From positions 2,729-9,984 of the forward strand of contig JAHDIL010000036.1 in NCBI GenBank assembly GCA_020630835.1: DNA of 7,256 nucleotides, given 5' to 3'. The first letter of the stretch is position 1; each line of letters opens with the position of its first letter. Source of the stretch: Verrucomicrobiota bacterium. GTDB taxonomy: Bacteria; Verrucomicrobiota; Verrucomicrobiia; Verrucomicrobiales; DEV007. The position numbers and the translations under genes were made by a program. Below, piece after piece: positions 1 to 6,169 of the stretch. The notes under the pieces are model-generated. The model did no database searches, was not told the DNA's origin, and saw only the letters and a list, made by a program, of their open reading frames with translations.

Positions 1-928
1 CTTCGGCGAGTTTATCGTAGTCGATGGTTTCATCCTGCTCAGACACTCCGTAATGCTGAACCTCATAGAGCTTACCAGAGAAATTCGCGAAATGTCCGTG
101 GGTCAGGTGTCCACCGTGACTTAGGTCCATTGTCAGGATTTTATCGCCGGGCTCGAGGACGGAAAAATAGACGGCGGCGTTAGCCTGAGAGCCGCTGTGA
201 GGCTGCACATTAGCAAACTTCGCTCCGAACAGCTCTTTGGCACGCTCGATAGCGAGTATTTCTACCTTATCCACCTCCTCGCAGCCGCCATACCAACGGC
301 GTCCGGGGTAGCCCTCGGCATACTTGTTGGTCAGGCAACTACCCTGAGCTTGTTGAACGGCTTTCGAGGCGAAGTTCTCTGATGCAATCAGCTCTATATT
401 CCCACTCTGGCGGCTTTCCTCATGCTCGACTACGGCGAATACATCGGGATCGACATGGGCTAGGTGGGGGGCGGAAACGGCGGCGCCACAAGTGTTCATC
501 TTTCCAACACGGCGTCCGTGTCGCGAAGTTTCATCAAATTCAGCGCCCAGCCAAGCGTCGAGGATCGCTCCAGTTTCGGAGGCCTCGGTAAGTTCTCCAG
601 CTAGGCAGAGAACGTTGGTCTGGTTGTGCGTCCGTGTCTTTTCGGCGAGTCTTGCATCGGTAACAACGGCTGCTTGCACGCCCGCAAAGCGATTAGCGGC
701 GATGGCCATGCCAATGCCGGTGGTGCAGCAGAGGATCCCCAGGTCTTTGCTGCCTGATGTTACAGCTTTTGCCACGGTGGCAGCATAGTCGGGGTAGTCT
801 ACAGAGCTGGTGTCAAAGGCGCCGATATCCTCGACCTCGTAGCCTGCTGCCTGTAGGTGGTCGACAGCGGCTTTCTTCATTTCAAGTCCGCCGTGATCCG
901 AGCCGATGATAAGAGAGGGTTTTGACAT
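1..928 (-). CDS. RpiB-GlyA fusion: ribose-5-phosphate isomerase B joined to serine hydroxymethyltransferase (3' end off window)
   Basis: I translated this strand codon by codon from the ATG at 928-926 to the window edge and found 309 codons with no stop. Residues 1-144 form a whole RpiB domain, which interconverts ribose 5-phosphate and ribulose 5-phosphate: SDHGG (10-14), DYPDY (44-48), the catalytic-cysteine segment CCTTGIG (Cys68), THNQTNVL (His101), and the usual RpiB ending RHGRRVGKM (136-144). After about 12 linker residues, residues 157-309 align with the start of E. coli GlyA: ELIASEN (179-185), NKYAEGYPG (201-209), YGGC (213-216), HSGSQAN (244-250) and HGGHLTHG (271-278, the His that stacks on PLP). 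GlyA converts serine and THF to glycine and methylene-THF in the cytosol. The PLP lysine lies outside the window. There is no stop, start signal or frame change at the junction, although ATG codon 144 lies there. No Shine-Dalgarno is visible before the start. Both domain identities are sure; expression as one chain is inferred from the open frame. Confidence 0.93.
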   Translation of the reverse strand, partial: MSKPSLIIGSDHGGLEMKKAAVDHLQAAGYEVEDIGAFDTSSVDYPDYAATVAKAVTSGSKDLGILCCTTGIGMAIAANRFAGVQAAVVTDARLAEKTRTHNQTNVLCLAGELTEASETGAILDAWLGAEFDETSRHGRRVGKMNTCGAAVSAPHLAHVDPDVFAVVEHEESRQSGNIELIASENFASKAVQQAQGSCLTNKYAEGYPGRRWYGGCEEVDKVEILAIERAKELFGAKFANVQPHSGSQANAAVYFSVLEPGDKILTMDLSHGGHLTHGHFANFSGKLYEVQHYGVSEQDETIDYDKLAE

Positions 929-959
929 GAGAGTTTTGAGAGATGAGTGGGTAGAGAAC

Positions 960-992
960 AAAAAAGCCTCGTAGTTGACTACGAGGCTTTTG
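960..992 (-). terminator. Strong rho-independent-type hairpin
   Basis: Positions 963-976 and 979-992 are perfect inverted copies (AAAAGCCTCGTAGT against ACTACGAGGCTTTT) around a 2-base centre. In practice this is a stem of about 13 bp with a 4-base loop. Read on the minus strand the stem runs into seven T (bases 966-960), the classical intrinsic-terminator shape; on the plus strand only four T follow. It lies 103 bases after the sulfatase stop and only 32 bases before the rpiB-glyA start codon. It therefore either ends the sulfatase transcript or acts as an attenuator in the rpiB-glyA leader. Confidence 0.8.
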
Positions 993-1018
993 GTTACTTT
1001 TGAAGCAGGGGGAAGTCA

Positions 1019-1042
1019 AAAAGAATTCCCGCATACCGGGAA
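1019..1042 (-). terminator. Weak second hairpin downstream of the sulfatase
   Basis: TTCCCG (1026-1031) pairs with CGGGAA (1037-1042) around a 5-base loop. On the minus strand the 6-bp stem is followed by TTC and a short T run. It could be a first, weak terminator 50 bases after the sulfatase stop, ahead of the stronger hairpin at 960-992. The stem is short enough to arise by chance. Confidence 0.3.
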
Positions 1043-1094
1043 AAAGCAACGGCGTGTCCAGATTTCGCTAGGCACGGCGAGTGGTGGATGCCTT

Positions 1095-2732
1095 TTACTG
1101 TTTCGGTAACCCCGGAACGGAATAAGGTGGGTGGTCAAAGGTCTCGCCAAGACGCGGGTCGTTGCTCTTTTTCATGATGGTATCGACCTCTTCTCGCAGG
1201 GAGAGTAGAGCTTGTTTATAGGCGGGATCGCCAGCGACATTCTCCATTTGATGCGGGTCCTTCCGCATGTCGTAGAGCTCCTCAGCTGGGCGATGTCCCA
1301 TCGTTAGCTTCCATAATTTTGCTACATTGGGTTCTGGCGTCTCGCTATAGTCAGATTGCGCCACCATGCTGGCCTTCGTCAGCGATCCGTCCAGATCACG
1401 GAATCCGGCATAGGTGCTCAATCCCATTCGGTAGAGCTCATTAGGTCTGCGATTCTCTACGAAGCTCAAAGGTTCGCCCATAGGCCAACGCTCAGGTTTG
1501 AAGTTTTTGATGTAGAGGAAGTCTTTTGAACGTAGGGCCCGCATAGGGAAGGGGATGTTCCCCGCTCGCGCCGTGTGGTAATGGCGCTCCCGTCCGATGA
1601 CCACTCGATCCTTCGCTTTATCGATCCAACCTGAGTTTTCGCTAGTTAGTTGTGGAAGGAAGCTCTTGCCATCCATCTCGACGGGCACCTCTACTCCGGC
1701 GAAGTCCAGGAAGGTCGGGCCAACATCCATGATACTGATGAAATCTTCCACACGTCTTCCGCTAGGAATAGCTGACGGTAGGCGCGCTATCATGGGAACG
1801 CGGGTTGCTAGGTCATAACAGTTGGTTTTGCCCCTAGGGACTCCAGGGATTCCGTGATCGCCTGATAAAACCACCATGGTGTTGTCGAGTTCACCGGCGT
1901 CCTCTAGCACTTCCAGCATGGCGCCGAGCTTGAGGTCCAGGGCGAGAACTTCCCCCAGATAATCTGAGAAATCTCGGCGCACGTCTTCGTTGTCGGGGAG
2001 ATAGGGAGGGATGAGTCCTTTCAGAGAATCGGGGTCAATGTTCCAGAGTTCTGCTCCGGAGTCTGGCGTGTAGGGGCGATGAACGTTGATCGATCCGTAG
2101 GTGAAGTAGAAGGGGGTATCCTCCGGACAACCGGCTAGGATAGCCCGGATTTCGTTTTTCGAATTCTCAACAATCTCGTCGTGTCGAGTTTTTCTATCCT
2201 TAAACGATAGCCCCTCTTCGCCCACATACAGCCCGTAGCGCTCATAGTTCACCGGTCCAAAGGCTATATGCTCTTTGGTTTTCTTCGACTGTTTCATGGC
2301 GAAGGTTTTCTGCGAGGTGATCGTGTAGTATCCGCTTTTGCGGAGGAGATCGCCGAACTTGGTGATACGGCCGAAAGGACTAACCTGACCATCTGGATTC
2401 GTTTTCGATTTCCAGCCGGAATTTTTGGTATTGAGAAAGGCATCGCTCGCACAATTCCAAAAATATTGACCGGTAGCCAAAGAGCCTCGGCATGGGCCGC
2501 AGGAGGCTACTGGCACAAAAGCGTTTTCGAATAACACACCCTCATCAGCGATGCGATCGATGTTAGGGGTAGATATGACGTCATTTAGGCTAGGCGTGCC
2601 ATCCAAATGACGGTAGCAGCTCGCATACTTACCCCAGTCGTCCGCAAAAAAGAAAAGAATATTGGGCCGGTCGTCAGCTCTGAGCGGGATCAGAAAGAGA
2701 GCCGTCAACAGGAGGGTAGGGATATAACGCAT
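1095..2732 (-). CDS. Secreted type I sulfatase, N-sulfoglucosamine sulfohydrolase-like (S1_8-type)
   Basis: This 545-residue protein would hydrolyse sulfate groups from sugars in the periplasm or outside the cell. Residues 1-19 are a Sec signal peptide ending LRA before DDRPN. The alkaline-phosphatase-fold start RPNILFFFADDWG (22-34) carries the metal-binding pair Asp31-Asp32. The formylglycine motif is CGPCR (78-82, Cys78 modified), followed by GSLATGQ. Further active-site pieces are NVHRPY (216-221), SGDHGIPG (290-297, metal ligands Asp292 and His293) and Lys302. Similarity to human SGSH is clear in the second half: DAGELDNTMVVLSGDHGIP, PMRALRSKDFLYIKNF (397-412) and the end ELYDMRKDPHQMENVAGDP (485-503). 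I therefore place it near heparan N-sulfatases, but the natural substrate is not shown. It needs a formylglycine-generating enzyme, absent from this window. The ATG at 2732 gives the signal peptide directly; no Shine-Dalgarno is seen. ThuA lies upstream on the same strand. Confidence 0.92.
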   Translation of the reverse strand: MRYIPTLLLTALFLIPLRADDRPNILFFFADDWGKYASCYRHLDGTPSLNDVISTPNIDRIADEGVLFENAFVPVASCGPCRGSLATGQYFWNCASDAFLNTKNSGWKSKTNPDGQVSPFGRITKFGDLLRKSGYYTITSQKTFAMKQSKKTKEHIAFGPVNYERYGLYVGEEGLSFKDRKTRHDEIVENSKNEIRAILAGCPEDTPFYFTYGSINVHRPYTPDSGAELWNIDPDSLKGLIPPYLPDNEDVRRDFSDYLGEVLALDLKLGAMLEVLEDAGELDNTMVVLSGDHGIPGVPRGKTNCYDLATRVPMIARLPSAIPSGRRVEDFISIMDVGPTFLDFAGVEVPVEMDGKSFLPQLTSENSGWIDKAKDRVVIGRERHYHTARAGNIPFPMRALRSKDFLYIKNFKPERWPMGEPLSFVENRRPNELYRMGLSTYAGFRDLDGSLTKASMVAQSDYSETPEPNVAKLWKLTMGHRPAEELYDMRKDPHQMENVAGDPAYKQALLSLREEVDTIMKKSNDPRLGETFDHPPYSVPGLPKQ

Positions 2733-2783
2733 AGCTAATGGCTAAGCGTATAGTTAACCACAAACAAGGAGCGGCCGGCACGC

Positions 2784-2810
2784 ATTAGCGCTAGGCGCGA
2801 AAGCGCTAAT
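2784..2810. repeat. 9-bp inverted repeat between the ThuA and sulfatase genes
   Basis: ATTAGCGCT (2784-2792) and AGCGCTAAT (2802-2810) are perfect inverted copies separated by 9 bases. The left arm also contains the 8-base palindrome TAGCGCTA (2786-2793). No T run follows on either strand, so this is not a standard intrinsic terminator. It sits 52 bases before the sulfatase start and about 70 bases after the ThuA stop. That position suits an operator, an RNA processing hairpin, or a stem that separates expression of the two genes. Confidence 0.55.
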
Positions 2811-2877
2811 CGGCTGCGATGTGCGATGACATAGCCAAAACAATCCAGACAGATGGGACCGCCTAGGAGTCGAATCG

Positions 2878-3762
2878 CTACTCCGATGACTTCTCTTGAT
2901 TTGGAAACTCGGTAGGCACAGGAATCGTTACTTTTTCCGTGGCAGCCCACTCGGTCCCACGCAGGAATGTGGTCACGAAACTGCCTTCCTGAATTTGACT
3001 TGTGTGGTGTCCCAGGATCGTGTGGAATACGCGCCCCTTATGGTAGGAGATCGCCATCAGGGCAGGCTCGTGTCGGCCAGTGCCTTTCTGATCTGGAGAT
3101 GAAAAAGCGGTTGCTAGTATCGTCACGTTTTCGGCAGGTCCGCGCAGCTTGTCATAGAGCTCGTCGGGACCATGCTTGAAAACTAGGGGCAGTCCCTTCA
3201 TGATCGGATGCTCGGGCTGGCGAACCTTGATCTCGAATTCATGCGCCGGTCCGTGCGCACCACCTTTGCCAGGGGCAGGGTCTCGAATAATCTTTCCCTC
3301 ATCATCCATGTAGAGGTAGGGGCCGCTCTTTTCGTTGCGACCACCCCATCCTCCAACACCGGTCATTTTGTTATACTCCACCCAGTCTGGCCAGCAGTTG
3401 TTGGCAGCATGAATCGAAACCATACCGCCGCCTTCTGCCATGTATTTTTCGAAGGCCGTTTGCGTTGCCTTAGGCCATAGCGGAGCGTTAAACCCCTCGT
3501 TCATAACGACAACATCGAAGTCGGCGAAGCTTGGCTGGTAAGACCCGTCTTTGCATGCTTCTTCCGAGGAGCGCGTGTGTGTGACTACAAATCGCGGCTG
3601 AGTTTTTAGGATTTCGATCAGCACAGGGGTTGTCTCTAGAAAGTTGTGCGCCCCCTGCGGTCCATCAGCGACAAGGACACGAATCTCTTCGGCATAGGAC
3701 TTTGTGCCTGTAGCGAAAAAACTGACAATAAGTGAAATGCTAAGGAAGAGACGGTTTTGCAT
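2878..3762 (-). CDS. Secreted ThuA-domain (trehalose utilization-like) protein
   Basis: This 294-residue protein has a Sec signal peptide (about residues 1-24, MQNRLFLSIS then a hydrophobic run, cut near SYA before EE). The rest is one ThuA-like domain with a glutamine-amidotransferase-type fold. Recognisable parts are DFDVVVMNEGF (81-91), EGGGMVSIHAANN (110-122), the loop VGGWGG (136-141), HEFEIKV followed by HPIMKGLP (174-192), HGPDELYDKL (197-206), HEPALMAISYHKGRVFHTILGH (231-252 in all) and FLRGTEWAA (266-274). ThuA proteins are implicated in trehalose and other sugar metabolism in rhizobia. In Planctomycetota and Verrucomicrobiota, secreted copies are common near sulfatases and glycoside hydrolases, usually without known activity. 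An in-frame TTG at 3807 would add 15 residues, but the ATG at 3762 places the signal peptide at the N-terminus and is preferred. It lies 145 bases upstream of the sulfatase gene on the same strand and is divergent from the symporter. Exact reaction unknown. Confidence 0.88.
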   Translation of the reverse strand: MQNRLFLSISLIVSFFATGTKSYAEEIRVLVADGPQGAHNFLETTPVLIEILKTQPRFVVTHTRSSEEACKDGSYQPSFADFDVVVMNEGFNAPLWPKATQTAFEKYMAEGGGMVSIHAANNCWPDWVEYNKMTGVGGWGGRNEKSGPYLYMDDEGKIIRDPAPGKGGAHGPAHEFEIKVRQPEHPIMKGLPLVFKHGPDELYDKLRGPAENVTILATAFSSPDQKGTGRHEPALMAISYHKGRVFHTILGHHTSQIQEGSFVTTFLRGTEWAATEKVTIPVPTEFPNQEKSSE

Positions 3763-3866
3763 AATGCGAGAGAATAACAAGGCTGGGAGGAGGGGAAGCA
3801 AGTCCAATTTGCCTTTGGGAGTGGTTTTTGCTTTTCCTTTGCGTGGGGTTCATTAGATTGACTCTG
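3763..3866. promoter_or_regulatory. Divergent promoter region between ThuA and symporter genes
   Basis: These 104 bases separate two genes facing apart, so promoters for both must lie here or overlap the genes. On the plus strand TAGATT (3854-3859) matches four of six bases of a sigma-70 type -10 box. Seven bases after it comes the A of the ATG at 3867, which would give a leaderless transcript. I found no good -35 box on either strand, so the exact elements are uncertain. Confidence 0.4.
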
Positions 3867-5177
3867 ATGAAGCCTTGGCAACAAATTCTACTCGCAATGG
3901 TTCTAGCGCTGGTCGCTGGGAGTTGCCTTAACGCTTACGCTACGGATGGAGTTACGGGCGAGCTGATGCCTTGGGCCACGCGGTTAGTTGCTGTCTTCGA
4001 CTTCGTAGGCACCCTCTTTATGCAGTTGCTAAAGATGGTCATTGTTCCGCTGGTTTTCAGCTCCATTATCACTGGCATAGCGGGTCTTGGTAAGGTGGAA
4101 GGTTTCGCTCGTCTGGGTGGGAAGACACTGCTCTATTATGCGGCGACAAGCCTCATCGCTATTCTCATCGGGCTTTGCTTAGTTAACATGCTCCAGCCCG
4201 GCCTTGTCGATGGCGAGCCGAATGCTGCGATCAAAGAGCAGATCGAGAACAACGAAGAAACCTATGCCGGAAATGTTGTTAAGAAGGTAGAGGGGGATTC
4301 AGGGAAAGGGGGCGCGATCTGGGGCATCTTCCTTCGTATGGTGCCTGAGAATATTTTTCAGGCCTTTGGGTCTAATGGACAAATGCTCGCCCTAATTTTC
4401 GTCGCTATTCTGACGGCTATAGGCTTGATTAAAATCAGCGATGAGGGGCGAAAGGCAGTTCTCGGTTTCATGAGTGGTGTCAATGAGTTGAGTATGCTCA
4501 TCATTCAATGGGTTATGATGCTCGCTCCCATCGGGGTTTTTGCGCTCGTGGCAGAGACGGCCTCAGCAACCGGGATCGAAATCATCAAGGTGCTGGGAAA
4601 ATACTTCTTCGTTGTCTTGGCAGCCCTGCTGACTCATCTCTTTGTCTCTATGCCCATACTCCTAGCGGTGGTAGGAAAAGTGAATCCGCTGCGCCATTAC
4701 AAGGCGATGCTTAATCCGCTTATGACGGCGTTCTCCACCGCCTCGAGCTCGGCTACATTGCCAGTGACCATGCGGGCTTTGCGCGAGAAGGCTGGCGTGT
4801 CAAATCGGGTGAGCGGGACCGTGTTGCCGCTAGGTGCAACGGTTAATATGGATGGAACAGCTCTTTACGAATGTGTGGCCGTCATGTTCGTTGCCCAGGT
4901 TTTGGGATTGGAGTTAGGGTTTTTAGAACAGTTCTCCGTAGTGACGTTGGCCTTGCTCACAAGCATAGGAGTAGCAGGTGTCCCTAGTGCCAGCCTTGTT
5001 GCCATCGTTATTATTATCAACAATGTCGGAATCGCGAATTCAGAGGCTGTCATTGGCTTGCTCCTTGCCGTAGATAGGCCGCTGGATATGACTCGGACTG
5101 CCGTTAATGTATTCAGCGATTCCTGCGGAGCTATTATTGTTGCTAAGTCCGAAGGAGAGGACGTTTTACAGGCATGA
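3867..5177 (+). CDS. Dicarboxylate/amino acid:cation (Na+ or H+) symporter, DAACS family
   Basis: A 436-residue inner-membrane secondary transporter of the GltP/DctA/EAAT fold, taking up glutamate, aspartate or C4-dicarboxylates with Na+ or H+. Hydrophobic segments fit the usual eight helices plus two re-entrant hairpins. Signatures: the HP1 serine-rich tip ASSSATLPVTM (292-302), NMDGT in TM7 (327-331), HP2 tip GVAGVPSA (368-375), and TM8 DRPLDMTRTAVNVFSD (403-418). TM8 keeps the equivalents of GltPh Asp390, Asp394, Arg397, Thr398, Asn401 and Asp405, pointing to an acidic substrate. The position of GltPh Arg276 is Ala292 here, and the residue that carries the compensating Arg in EAATs is Met408. 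The TM3-TM4 loop (about 112-148) is long and charged compared with GltPh. An upstream in-frame TTG at 3828 adds 13 residues; the ATG at 3867 is chosen because it directly precedes the first helix. The last codons overlap the next gene by ATGA. Confidence 0.93.
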   Translation: MKPWQQILLAMVLALVAGSCLNAYATDGVTGELMPWATRLVAVFDFVGTLFMQLLKMVIVPLVFSSIITGIAGLGKVEGFARLGGKTLLYYAATSLIAILIGLCLVNMLQPGLVDGEPNAAIKEQIENNEETYAGNVVKKVEGDSGKGGAIWGIFLRMVPENIFQAFGSNGQMLALIFVAILTAIGLIKISDEGRKAVLGFMSGVNELSMLIIQWVMMLAPIGVFALVAETASATGIEIIKVLGKYFFVVLAALLTHLFVSMPILLAVVGKVNPLRHYKAMLNPLMTAFSTASSSATLPVTMRALREKAGVSNRVSGTVLPLGATVNMDGTALYECVAVMFVAQVLGLELGFLEQFSVVTLALLTSIGVAGVPSASLVAIVIIINNVGIANSEAVIGLLLAVDRPLDMTRTAVNVFSDSCGAIIVAKSEGEDVLQA

Positions 5178-5935
5178 AAAAGGCGCGTTTTTTCTTAACT
5201 ATCCTCGCTGCCGCTGGCATTCTGTGCACTGCCTCGGGCTCTGAAGATGATCTCGGTTTGGGCGAACGGCTTGCGAAGGCCAAGCAAGCGGCTGCTGCTG
5301 GGGACTGGGAAAAAGTGCTAGAGCTTACAGACTTGGAGTCGTCGGTCCCGCCCTTAGTCGACTTGCGGGTTAGGGCTTTCCAAGCGGCCGGAGTTGAGCT
5401 GTTTTTCTCTGGTCAAGTTACAGACGCCGTAGAGTCCTTTGACCATTACCTGGAATTTCGCCCTGCAGATGCTCCCTATCATTGGCAGAGAGGGATCGCG
5501 CTCTATTACTCTGGCAGGTTTGAGCAGGGGGCTGAGCAGTTCCGCATTCACCAAGAGGTGAATTCACATGATGTGGAGAACGCGGTCTTTCATTTTATCT
5601 GCCAAGTCCCTGTCAAAGGATGGGACGAGTCTCAAGCGGAGCTGATCCCCATCAAAGGAGATCAGCGTGTGCCGATGGCCGAGATTCACGAACTCTTTCG
5701 CGGGAATGGCTCACCAGAAGAAGTCATAAAGGCAGCTGAAAATTTCCCTGCCTCAGCAGAGGAGAAACGGAATCACCTCTGCTATGCTCACTACTACTTA
5801 GCTCTCTACTTTGAGGCGAAAGGGGAGGCGGAACTCAGCCTCGAACATGCGCAGAAAGCTGCCCACGATTACCGTATGGAGCACTACATGGGCCGTTGCG
5901 CTCAACTGCATTTTTCTCTTCGGAGCCAAGACTAA
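5174..5935 (+). CDS. Exported TPR-repeat protein, coupled to the symporter gene
   Basis: This 253-residue protein begins with a Sec signal peptide (MKKARFFLTI, hydrophobic core, small residues TASGS near 19-23). Its Cys18 is preceded by GIL, not a good lipobox, so a soluble periplasmic protein is more likely than a lipoprotein. Helical repeats of TPR type are visible at about 32-54, 65-97 (ending LEFRPAD), 99-130 (HWQRGIALYYSGRFEQGAEQ) and 201-233 (HYYLALYFEAKGEAELSLEH). The layout of several TPRs, RGIALYY, a middle spacer and a last repeat recalls E. coli NlpI, but the resemblance is by eye only. A conserved-looking stretch GDQRVPMAEIHELFRG (162-177) lies between the repeats. Its ATG shares bases with the TGA of the symporter (ATGA), implying one mRNA and translational coupling; a GGAGAGG tract lies rather far upstream. 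It may scaffold or regulate an envelope complex with the transporter; that is inference. Confidence 0.82.
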   Translation: MKKARFFLTILAAAGILCTASGSEDDLGLGERLAKAKQAAAAGDWEKVLELTDLESSVPPLVDLRVRAFQAAGVELFFSGQVTDAVESFDHYLEFRPADAPYHWQRGIALYYSGRFEQGAEQFRIHQEVNSHDVENAVFHFICQVPVKGWDESQAELIPIKGDQRVPMAEIHELFRGNGSPEEVIKAAENFPASAEEKRNHLCYAHYYLALYFEAKGEAELSLEHAQKAAHDYRMEHYMGRCAQLHFSLRSQD

Positions 5936-6126
5936 CGTTTGCTCTGCTGCTCTTTTTTCCACGTCTCGCGGTGATGTTTCACCCAATCGACTAGCGCTGT
6001 GTCGAAGCCAACGTCGCGCCCTTGTTTTTCGCTCTGCAGCCATTTGTGACGAAGAATCTCCTCCCGCTCAGCGAGGAATTCATCATAGAGGCTCACTGAA
6101 TCGGCTGAAGAATTGTTTTGGCTCAT
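5932..6126 (-). CDS. Small conserved-looking hypothetical protein, 64 aa
   Basis: I do not recognise a characterised family. The chosen ATG at 6126 gives a 64-residue soluble, charged, probably helical protein; an in-frame extension to 6201 would run into the end of the upstream beta-barrel gene and looks unnatural. After a Ser/Asn-rich start, the core reads YDEFLAEREEILRHKW (14-29) and then SEKQGRDVGF (32-41) and ALVDWVKHHRETW (44-56). The spacing HKW, SE, GRDVG, A, DW, H, W resembles short unannotated proteins I have seen in diverse bacteria, possibly a small helical module. It starts 43 bases after the beta-barrel stop on the same strand and so is probably cotranscribed with it. Its TAG (5932-5934) overlaps the TAA (5933-5935) of the convergent TPR gene. 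No Shine-Dalgarno is seen. Confidence 0.65.
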   Translation of the reverse strand: MSQNNSSADSVSLYDEFLAEREEILRHKWLQSEKQGRDVGFDTALVDWVKHHRETWKKEQQSKR

Positions 6127-6169
6127 CGTTGGCAATTGGGCGCACAACCCATGAAACGTCAAGATTTGT

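Noticed and set aside
197..788. Three overlapping plus-strand open frames
   Set aside because: They lie antisense to the RpiB-GlyA frame, whose motifs are unmistakable, and their translations look like reverse-frame noise rich in Arg, Ser and Pro.
991..1020. Possible promoter for rpiB-glyA (TTGACT near 1015-1020, minus strand)
   Set aside because: The -35 match is good, but the base run 17 positions later (TAACCA) matches the -10 consensus at only two of six positions.
2735..2950. Minus-strand frame of 71 codons covering the ThuA-sulfatase gap
   Set aside because: It starts inside the ThuA gene in another frame and shows no recognisable pattern; the inverted repeat falls within it, which explains part of its odd composition.
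3763..3866. Upstream TTG starts at 3807 (minus) and 3828 (plus)
   Set aside because: They would place extra residues before a signal peptide and before the first membrane helix, and both have ATG alternatives with better N-termini.
5210..5235. Lipobox in the TPR protein
   Set aside because: The Cys at residue 18 is preceded by Gly-Ile-Leu rather than a small residue at -1, so lipidation is not supported.
5936..5965. Terminator after the TPR gene (T6 run near 5951)
   Set aside because: Only a 4-bp GAGC/GCTC stem with a long loop precedes it, too weak to call.
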